64,000 nucleotides of DNA from Actinomycetota bacterium (GTDB lineage: Bacteria > Actinomycetota > Acidimicrobiia > Acidimicrobiales > Iamiaceae), in the NCBI GenBank assembly GCA_019639075.1, contig JAHBSO010000003.1, positions 1-64,000 of the forward strand. Reading direction: 5' to 3'. Below, piece by piece: positions 55,530 through 64,000 of this stretch. The notes beneath the pieces were generated by a model, which saw nothing but the letters and a program-made list of their open reading frames with translations, was not told where the DNA came from and did no database searches. Positions within the stretch are counted from its first letter, which is position 1. Each line of letters opens with the position of its first letter. The translations under genes and the position numbers were made by a program.

Positions 55530-56735
55530 TCAGCGGTCCGACGAACCGGGCGACCTTAGGCGGTGCGCGACGACAGCGTCGAGCACCCGGTCGGCCACCG
55601 CCGACTTGGCCGAGAGCGGCACCTCGAGGGCGTCCGCCACCGAGTGGATGACCACTGCGTTGGTGTCGTGCTCGAACCCGGTCGCCGGCGCCGACACGTC
55701 GTTGGCGACCAGCAGGTCGGCCCCCTTGCGCACGAGCTTGTCCCGCGCGTTGGCGGCGACGTCGTCGGTCTCCGCTGCGAAGCCGACGAGCGTCTGCCCG
55801 GGGGCCTTGGACGCCCCGAGCTCGGCGAGGATGTCGACGGTGGGCTCCAGGGTGATGGTCGGGACGCCGTCGGCCTTCTTGATCTTGTGGTCGGCGGTGT
55901 CGGCGACCGTGAAGTCGGCGACCGCGGCCGCCATCACGACGACGTCCGCCCCGTCGGCCGCGTCGACGACGGCGCGGTGCATCTGCGCCGCGGTCTCGAC
56001 CACCACCACCGCGGGGCCGGCCGGCGCGCTCGACGGTTGGGTGGTCACCAGGGTGACCTCGGCGCCCCGGCGCACCGCGGCCGCGGCGATGGCGTGGCCC
56101 TGCTTGCCCGAGGAGCGGTTGCCGATGAAGCGCACGGGGTCGATCGGCTCGCGGGTGCCGCCGGCGGAGACGACGACGTGGAGCCCGGCCAGGTCGGCGG
56201 TCGTGATGGCGGCCAGCACGGCGCTCACGATCCGTTCCGGGTCGGCCAGCCGGCCGTGGCCGACGTCGCCCCCGGCCAGGCGGCCGGCCTCGGGCTCGAC
56301 GACCACGACGCCCCGGTCCCGGAGCGTCGTGAGGTTGGCCTGGACCGCCGGGTGCTCCCACATCTCGGTGTGCATCGCCGGGCACACCACGACCGGCGCC
56401 CGCGTGGCGATCAGGGTGGCGGTCAGCAGGTCGGCCGAGCGACCCGATGCGTAGTCGGCCAGCAACCGGGCGGTCGCCGGGCACACCACGACGACGTCGG
56501 CGCCCTGGCCGAGGCGGGTGTGCGGGATCGGCGAGTCCTCGTCCCACAGGGAGCGCTGGACGGGTTCGGAGGCGAGCGCGCTGAACGTGGTCTCTCCGAC
56601 GAAGCGGGTGGCCCCCGCGGTCATGATCGGGCTGACGTGGTGGCCGGCGTCCACGAGACGTCGGCAGACCTCGACCGCCTTGTACGCCGCGATCCCGCCC
56701 GTGACCCCGAGCACGACGCGCGCGCTGCCGGACAC
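55530..56735 (-). CDS. coaBC: Bifunctional phosphopantothenoylcysteine decarboxylase/synthetase
   Basis: A 401-residue flavoprotein of coenzyme A synthesis. The N-terminal CoaC domain has [15 protein letters not shown] (FMN) and PAMHTEMW, where PAMN is usual. The C-terminal CoaB domain has [26 protein letters not shown] and the lysine-rich [10 protein letters not shown], with AANDVS-type LLVANDVS. It couples cysteine to phosphopantothenate and decarboxylates the product. The GTG at 56735 is 18 nt after rpoZ. Confidence 0.97.
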   Translation of the reverse strand: MSGSARVVLGVTGGIAAYKAVEVCRRLVDAGHHVSPIMTAGATRFVGETTFSALASEPVQRSLWDEDSPIPHTRLGQGADVVVVCPATARLLADYASGRSADLLTATLIATRAPVVVCPAMHTEMWEHPAVQANLTTLRDRGVVVVEPEAGRLAGGDVGHGRLADPERIVSAVLAAITTADLAGLHVVVSAGGTREPIDPVRFIGNRSSGKQGHAIAAAAVRRGAEVTLVTTQPSSAPAGPAVVVVETAAQMHRAVVDAADGADVVVMAAAVADFTVADTADHKIKKADGVPTITLEPTVDILAELGASKAPGQTLVGFAAETDDVAANARDKLVRKGADLLVANDVSAPATGFEHDTNAVVIHSVADALEVPLSAKSAVADRVLDAVVAHRLRSPGSSDR

Positions 56736-56753
56736 GGTCGGCCGCCGGCCGGG

Positions 56754-57083
56754 CTACTCGGCCTCGGCGGCGGCGTCGGCCTCCGCCGCGGCCAGGGCGT
56801 CGGCCTCGGCCTGGGCCTCGGCGGCGCGGGCCTCGGGGTCGATCTGCACCGCCTCGATCTTGTCGGCGTCGATCTCCTCGAACGCGATCGACAGCGGCTT
56901 GCGGGCCACCGAGGTGACCTGCGGCGGGATCAGCTGGCCGAGCCCGTCGTCGAGCTGGCCGAAGTAGGCGTTGATCTCACGGGCCCGCTTCGCCCCCAGC
57001 GTCACCAGGCGGAACTTCGATCCCGAACGCTCGAGGAGGCCCTCGATCGGCGGGTTCATCATGGTGTCGTGCTGCCAGGTCAT
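56754..57083 (-). CDS. rpoZ: RNA polymerase omega subunit
   Basis: A 109-residue protein. NPPIEGLLERSGSKFRLVTLGAKRAREIN holds the GAKRAR helix that grips the beta-prime C-terminus. The central LSIAFEEI segment is conserved, and the last 30 residues are an Ala/Glu tail. The start is ATG at 57083; an internal ATG pair (57062, 57059) would drop seven or eight residues. It has its own TACGAT promoter and leads rpoZ-coaBC-metK. Confidence 0.93.
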   Translation of the reverse strand: MTWQHDTMMNPPIEGLLERSGSKFRLVTLGAKRAREINAYFGQLDDGLGQLIPPQVTSVARKPLSIAFEEIDADKIEAVQIDPEARAAEAQAEADALAAAEADAAAEAE

Positions 57084-57118
57084 GGTGGTCCGATCCGGGA
57101 TCGTGCAGGGGACGGGTC

Positions 57119-57124
57119 ATCGTA
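57119..57124 (-). promoter_or_regulatory. -10 box TACGAT of rpoZ-coaBC-metK
   Basis: TACGAT on the minus strand would start transcription near 57112 and leave a leader of about 29 nt before the ATG at 57083. Confidence 0.45.
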
Positions 57125-57171
57125 CCAACCGGCCACCCCGTCGGGCGACTCCGCCCCCTCCCGGCCTTGGC

Positions 57172-57177
57172 TAGCGT
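57172..57177 (+). promoter_or_regulatory. -10 box TAGCGT of the first lipoprotein gene
   Basis: TAGCGT would start transcription near 57184. The leader of about 24 nt contains GAAAGG 8 nt before the GTG at 57208. Confidence 0.45.
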
Positions 57178-57207
57178 GCTCGTCGACGCCGTCGAAAGGT
57201 GCCCGCC

Positions 57208-57885
57208 GTGTCGGACCCATCCCCCCAGCGCCGCGAGGGCGATCGTCGCCGCCGGCGCGGTTCGGTCGCCATCGCCCTGCTCGCGGCCCTCGCGCTCGTC
57301 CTCGGGGCCTGCTCCGCGAGCGGCGAGGACTCGTCCGACGACGCGACGACCACCACCTCCGACGGCGGATCCACCTCCTCCACCGACGGGGCCACCACCA
57401 GCGAACCCGACGACACCACCACGACGACCGAGGACGACGGCCCCGACCCGCTGGACGAGGGCGTCGTCAGCGAGGTCGCCGACGGCCTCGAGAGCGGCCT
57501 CGAGATCGACGACCGGGCCACGGCGGTGTGCATCGCGGCGGGCTGGGTCGACATCGTCGGCGAGGACCGGATCTCCGACAGCGGCGCCGACCCGGCGGCG
57601 CTCGGCGACGGTGAGCCGGACGAGTGGTCGATGCTCGACATCTCCTCGTCGGAGGCGGACGCCCTCTACGCCGTGGTCGGCGACTGCGACCACGACGTGA
57701 TCGAGGCGCTCTTCGAGGCCTTCGAGACCGAGACCGACCTCACCGACGACCAGCTCGACTGCCTGCGCGACCTCATCGACGACCCGGCCATCGAGGAGGC
57801 GCTCACCGGCACGTTCCTCGGCGACGACGGGAACGACACCGACCTGGCGTCCGCCTTCGAGACCTGCACCGGCGAAGGCGGCTGA
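57208..57885 (+). CDS. Lipoprotein of unknown function, four-cysteine type (paralogue 1)
   Basis: A 225-residue exported lipoprotein. The basic stretch RRRRRG, a hydrophobic core and lipobox LGAC form the signal. A Ser/Thr/Asp-rich linker of about 45 residues follows. The mature domain is acidic and has four cysteines (VCIAAG, VGDCDH, LDCLRD, ETCTG). Paired disulfides are plausible outside the cell. The neighbour at 57972 has the same pattern. Function unknown. GTG 57208 was preferred over GTG 57199 because GAAAGG stands 8 nt upstream. Confidence 0.75.
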   Translation: MSDPSPQRREGDRRRRRGSVAIALLAALALVLGACSASGEDSSDDATTTTSDGGSTSSTDGATTSEPDDTTTTTEDDGPDPLDEGVVSEVADGLESGLEIDDRATAVCIAAGWVDIVGEDRISDSGADPAALGDGEPDEWSMLDISSSEADALYAVVGDCDHDVIEALFEAFETETDLTDDQLDCLRDLIDDPAIEEALTGTFLGDDGNDTDLASAFETCTGEGG

Positions 57886-57909
57886 ACCGGTCGGCTCCGA
57901 CCGACCCGG

Positions 57910-57915
57910 TACGCT
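57910..57915 (+). promoter_or_regulatory. -10 box TACGCT of the second lipoprotein gene
   Basis: TACGCT lies 25 nt after the first lipoprotein stop. Transcription near 57922 would give a leader of about 50 nt with AGGAG (57961-57965) 6 nt before the ATG. Confidence 0.45.
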
Positions 57916-57971
57916 GCGGCGACGTCTCCGCCGTCGGGTGGGTGACCCGCCGAACCCTGCAGGAGCCATCG

Positions 57972-58592
57972 ATGTCCATCGCCACGTCCCCGACCCGACG
58001 TCGGATCGTCGCCGCCGTCGCCGTCCTCGCCGTGAGCGTCGGCGCCGTCGGATGCAGCTCGGACGACAGCGGGTCCTCGGCGACCACGACGTCGACGACC
58101 GCCGCCACGAGCGACGGCACGACCGTCGATCCCGGCAGCGACTCGTCGACCACGGCGGTGACCGACGTCGCGAGCGCGACGGAGGCCGACTACGTCGCCG
58201 GCATGACGGCATCGCTCGGGTCGAGCGGCCAGTTCACCGACGAGGAGAAGGCGTGCATGGCCGAGGGCCTGGTCGGCGAGATCGGCTACGAGGCCTGGAA
58301 GGACGCCGGCGTCGCACCGAGCGAGCTCGCGAACGACAACCCGTTCGCCGAGCTCGGCCTCGACACCGCCGAGGCCGAGAAGCTGTACACGATCCTCGAC
58401 GACTGCGCCGGCGGCCTGTACGAGGCCTCGGTCGACTCGATCCTCGGTGGCGACGAGTCGAAGCGGGCCTGCGTCGAGGACGCGCTCACCGAGGAGCAGC
58501 TCAAGCAGGTCTTCATCGACGCCTTCCAGGGCAAGCAGGACGAGGGTGCGGCCTACGCCGCCGGGCTCTCGGCCTGCATGACCGACGGCTGA
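57972..58592 (+). CDS. Lipoprotein of unknown function, four-cysteine type (paralogue 2)
   Basis: A 206-residue exported lipoprotein with lipobox VGAVGC after the hydrophobic core and a Ser/Thr-rich linker. The mature domain has ACMAEGLVG, LDTAEAEKLYTILDDCAGGL, RACVEDALT and LSACMTDG. This is the same C - LYxxxxDC - C - C layout as the upstream neighbour (SEADALYAVVGDC, LDCLRD), so a tandem duplication is likely. AGGAG precedes the ATG at 57972. Ends 13 nt before the opposing kinase gene. Function unknown. Confidence 0.78.
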   Translation: MSIATSPTRRRIVAAVAVLAVSVGAVGCSSDDSGSSATTTSTTAATSDGTTVDPGSDSSTTAVTDVASATEADYVAGMTASLGSSGQFTDEEKACMAEGLVGEIGYEAWKDAGVAPSELANDNPFAELGLDTAEAEKLYTILDDCAGGLYEASVDSILGGDESKRACVEDALTEEQLKQVFIDAFQGKQDEGAAYAAGLSACMTDG

Positions 58593-58605
58593 CCCTCCCG
58601 GCCCG

Positions 58606-59130
58606 TCACGCCGCGGCCGCCGCCACGATGTCGGTGACCAGCAGCTCGGGCGCGCGGCTGGTGGAGTCCAGCACCAGGTCGTAGACCGACAGATCGGTCA
58701 GGTCGATGCCGTAGTAGGCGAGGTAGCGGGCCCGCTCGGACGCCTCGCGCACGCGGTTGGTCTCCAGCGCGTCGTCGACGTGGTGCACGTCCCGATCGGC
58801 CACGCGCCGGGCCCGCTCGACCTCGTCGCAGTCGATCCACACCCGAAGTCCGAGCGCGGTCGATCGGTGGGCCAGCCACCCGGCCAGGCGGGACTCGAGC
58901 AGGACGTCACCGTCGAGCGCGAGCCTGGTCAGCCGGTCGTCGAGCGCCTTGTCGATCGAGTCGTCCAGTTCGGCGAGCTCCGCGAACCTGGCCAGTGACA
59001 CACCCCGTTCGGTGGCCAGTGCGCGAAAGATCGTTCCCCCGTCGACGTGTTCCAGGCCGAGCCGGTCCGCGACGAGTCGTGCCACCGTGCTCGTGCCCGA
59101 GCCCGGCAACCCCGAGAGCGTGATCAGCAC
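58606..59130 (-). CDS. Archaeal-type CMP kinase-like P-loop kinase in the gmk position
   Basis: A 174-residue P-loop kinase. LITLSGLPGSGTSTVARLVA begins with the Walker A GLPGSGTST and resembles archaeal-type cytidylate kinases (Cytidylate_kin2). LESRLAGWLAH and YYGIDLTDLSVYDLVLDST near the C-terminus also fit that family. It should phosphorylate CMP or dCMP, or possibly another nucleoside. In most actinobacteria guanylate kinase (gmk) lies between mihF and rpoZ; this protein lacks GMK features. GTG 59130 begins 1 nt after the mihF stop, so the two are coupled. Confidence 0.82.
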   Translation of the reverse strand: MLITLSGLPGSGTSTVARLVADRLGLEHVDGGTIFRALATERGVSLARFAELAELDDSIDKALDDRLTRLALDGDVLLESRLAGWLAHRSTALGLRVWIDCDEVERARRVADRDVHHVDDALETNRVREASERARYLAYYGIDLTDLSVYDLVLDSTSRAPELLVTDIVAAAAA

Positions 59131-59131
59131 C

Positions 59132-59446
59132 TCAGGGGAAGGCGTTGAGCAGCGCCTCGCGCTGCTGCACACCGAGGCCGCGCACGCGACGCGTCTCGGC
59201 GATGCCGATGTCCTCCATGGTGCGGCGGGCCTTGACCTTGCCGACGCCGGGAAGGGACTCGAGCACGGCAAGGACCTTGGTCTTGCCGACCAGCTCGTCG
59301 TCCTGACCTTGTTGGAGGACCTCGGCGAGCGTGATCGACCCGAGCTTCAAGCGTTCCTTGAGCTCGGCCCGAGCACGTCGGGCGGCCGCGGCCTTCTCGA
59401 GGGCTGCGGCGCGCTGTTCCGGGGTGAGGGCTGGGGGCTGTGCCAT
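59132..59446 (-). CDS. mihF: Integration host factor, actinobacterial type
   Basis: A 104-residue DNA-binding protein. The N-terminal helix LTPEQRAAALEKAAAARRAR contacts DNA, and the helix-two-turn-helix LESLPGVGKVKARRTMEDIGI is the conserved core. It compacts DNA and was first known as the mycobacterial cofactor for phage L5 integration. ATG 59446 is fixed by TACCAT exactly 7 nt upstream (leaderless); the ATG at 59455 lies in the box. Confidence 0.96.
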   Translation of the reverse strand: MAQPPALTPEQRAAALEKAAAARRARAELKERLKLGSITLAEVLQQGQDDELVGKTKVLAVLESLPGVGKVKARRTMEDIGIAETRRVRGLGVQQREALLNAFP

Positions 59447-59453
59447 GTGACGC

Positions 59454-59459
59454 ATGGTA
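59454..59459 (-). promoter_or_regulatory. -10 box TACCAT of mihF (leaderless)
   Basis: TACCAT on the minus strand ends 7 nt before the ATG at 59446. It gives mihF and the kinase a promoter separate from the pyr genes. Confidence 0.6.
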
Positions 59460-59531
59460 CCCCTGTCGTGGGCGTCAGCCGTGGACGATGCACGGCACCC
59501 GGAACGGGTGTTCGATCGCGGCCGGCGCCGC

Positions 59532-60254
59532 TCAGACCTCGGTGCGGAGGCTGGCGACCAGCGCTTCGGCGGCCGCGGCCGGGTCCGGCGCGGCGGTGAC
59601 CGCCCGGCCGATGACCATGAGGTCCGCGCCGGCGGCCAGCGCCGCTCGCGGGGTTGCCGGACGGGCCTGGTCGTCGGCGGAGGTGCCGGCCGGGCGGATG
59701 CCCGGCGTGAGGATGGTCAGCTCCGGACCGAGCTCCCGCACGAGCGGCGCCTCGGCGACCGCGCAGACCACGCCACCGCACCCGACCGCGAGCGCCGTGG
59801 CCACCCGGTCCGGCACCCGCAGGGCGGCCTCGGGGCCGTCGCTCGTCAGCACGGTGACCGCGAGGGTCGTGGGCTCGGGGTGGCCCGCGGCGGCCGCGCC
59901 CTCGCGCAGGCCCTCGTCACCGGCCCGCAGCATGGCCTCGCCACCGGACGCGTGGATCGTGAGGTATGAGGCGCCGATGGAGCCGATCACCCGGGCGGCC
60001 TTGCCCACCGTCGTCGGGATGTCGTGCATCTTCAGGTCGACGAACACGTCGTAGCCGAGCTCGCGCAGCGCCTCGACGGCGTCGGGGCCGGCGGCGCTGA
60101 ACAGCTCCAGGCCGACCTTGGCCACCCGGAACCAGGGCTGCAGCTCCCGACCGAGGCGCCGCGCCACCTCGAGGTCGTCGAGGTCGAGGGCCAGGGCCAG
60201 GTGGCCGCTGATCCGCTCGTCGACGGAACGGGTGTCGGGTTCAGTGGTGATCAT
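59532..60254 (-). CDS. pyrF: Orotidine 5'-phosphate decarboxylase
   Basis: A 240-residue TIM-barrel enzyme for the last step to UMP. The catalytic D-x-K-x-x-D is in VFVDLKMHDIPTTVGKAA, the short type found in Escherichia coli rather than the long mycobacterial type. LTPGIRPAG and DLMVIGRAVTAAPDP bind phosphate. The ATG at 60254 overlaps the pyrD 3' end by 14 nt. Confidence 0.96.
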   Translation of the reverse strand: MITTEPDTRSVDERISGHLALALDLDDLEVARRLGRELQPWFRVAKVGLELFSAAGPDAVEALRELGYDVFVDLKMHDIPTTVGKAARVIGSIGASYLTIHASGGEAMLRAGDEGLREGAAAAGHPEPTTLAVTVLTSDGPEAALRVPDRVATALAVGCGGVVCAVAEAPLVRELGPELTILTPGIRPAGTSADDQARPATPRAALAAGADLMVIGRAVTAAPDPAAAAEALVASLRTEV

Positions 60255-61220
60255 GGATCGCTCCTGTCAGTCGGGTGAGGTCGTGGTGGCCGTGGGCGCG
60301 GCACCAGGTGACGAGGTCGGTGGCGACGCGCCCGGGTGCCCGCGGGTCGGCGAAGGTGGCCGTGCCGACCTGGACCGCCGAGGCACCGGCGACCAGCAGC
60401 TCGGCGGCGCTCTCGGCGTCGACGACCCCGCCGACGCCGACGATGGGCACCTCGGGCCGGGCGGCGGCGACGTCGTGCACGGCTCGAACCGCGACCGGGT
60501 GGATCGCCGCCCCGGAGAGCCCTCCCCCGCCGTTGCCGAGCCGGTATCGGGCGGTGGCCGGGTCGATGGCCATGCCCATCACGGTGTTGGCCAGGGTGAC
60601 CGCCTCGGCCCCACCGCGCACCGCTGCGTCGACGATGGGCAGCAGGTCACCGGCGTTGGGGCTGAGCTTGGCCCACCGCGGCCGCCCACAGCCGGCGGTG
60701 ACCGCCATGGCCGCCTCGGTGGCCTCGGCCGAGTGGGCGAACATGCCGGCCCGGTCCTCGACGTTGGGGCAGCTCAGGTTGACCTCGACCGCGACGACGC
60801 CCGGCGGCGCGTCGGCGAGGAGGTCGGCGGCCCGCCGGTAGTCGTCGACCGACCGACCCCAGATCGACGCCACCACCGTGGCACCCAGATCGAGCAGCGG
60901 GGGCAGGTCGTCGCGCAGCCAGGCGGCGATGCCGGGGCCCTGGAGCCCGACGGCGTTCAACATGCCGGCGGTGGCCTCGTGGACGCGGGGCGCGGGGTTG
61001 CCGGGCCAGGGATCGGCGTGCACCGACTTGGTGACCACGGCGCCGAGGCCGGCGAGGTCGACGTAGGGCGCGAGCTCGGCCCCGTGACCAGCGGTGCCCG
61101 ACGCGGTGAGCACCGGGTTGCGCAGGGCGACCGACCCGACGGAGGTCGGCAGCGACGGGATGTCGACGACCCGACGGACCGAGCGCCGGGTCCACCACCC
61201 CGGGACCGTCCGCCGACCCA

Positions 61221-61221
<1 letters not shown>
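60241..61221 (-). CDS. pyrD: Dihydroorotate dehydrogenase, class 1B-like catalytic subunit
   Basis: A 326-residue FMN enzyme that oxidises dihydroorotate. VNLSCPN has the catalytic cysteine of class 1 enzymes; class 2 enzymes use serine. GLQGPGIAAWL and TLANTVMGMAID match class 1B. Class 1B enzymes normally need the iron-sulfur/FAD partner PyrK to reach NAD. No pyrK is next to it: its ATG shares one base with the carB stop (TGATG). The start gives a 20-residue extension ahead of the conserved VGSVALRNPVLTASG. Confidence 0.93.

Positions 61222-64000
<2,779 letters not shown>

Overview
The window is a chromosomal segment of a high-GC actinobacterium, most likely of the class Acidimicrobiia or a close relative. 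The evidence is an AftD-like arabinofuranosyltransferase fragment, an mihF-type integration host factor beside pyrimidine genes, a Streptomyces-style conservon (cvnA-D), a PriA that has lost its ATP-binding motif, and the actinobacterial order carB-pyrD-pyrF-mihF-(kinase)-rpoZ-coaBC-metK-priA. The class assignment is an inference from gene content; no rRNA or tRNA gene was recognised.

Region 1 (1-19.6 kb) builds and decorates the cell envelope. It holds the C-terminal part of an AftD-like transferase, five multi-membrane GT-C type glycosyltransferases or relatives, a polyprenol-phosphate mannose synthase (the probable sugar-donor maker for them), two OafA-like acyltransferases, a flavin oxidoreductase, a GT2 and a GT4 transferase and a methyltransferase. 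Same-strand neighbours usually overlap by GTGA. Opposed genes meet tail to tail with almost no spacer. Two families are duplicated (8797 with 13816, and 6533 with 12424).

Region 2 (19.6-26.2 kb) is signalling: a GGDEF-EAL cyclic-di-GMP protein faces a complete conservon of sensor kinase, Roadblock protein, DUF742 protein and small GTPase. Region 3 (26.4-39.9 kb) holds gltB-gltD (ammonium assimilation), an M18 aminopeptidase, a J-domain protein, an M23 murein peptidase, an acetyl-CoA hydrolase/transferase, a wax-ester synthase/DGAT homologue, a VOC protein and an MtfA-like peptidase.

Region 4 (39.9-52.3 kb) is housekeeping: an rRNA methylase, rplT-rpmI-infC, a DUF1844 gene divergent from infC, a cold-shock-like protein, hisG, an FKBP isomerase, and a riboflavin operon ribD-ribE-ribBA-ribH behind an FMN riboswitch. 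Next come rsmB-fmt-def and two divergent methyltransferases. Region 5 (52.3-64 kb) holds priA, metK, coaBC, rpoZ, two paralogous lipoproteins, a CMP-kinase-like gene where gmk is expected, mihF, pyrF, pyrD and the 3' part of carB.

Two genome-wide patterns stand out. First, many genes have a TANNNT -10 box 6-8 nt before the start codon, which implies leaderless mRNAs. Two divergent pairs share overlapping -10 boxes. Second, gene 3' ends and intergenic gaps carry several families of long inverted repeats. One family consists of inverted pairs with a spacer of about 28 nt, like REP doublets (REPINs), and one such pair lies in frame inside a membrane-protein gene.
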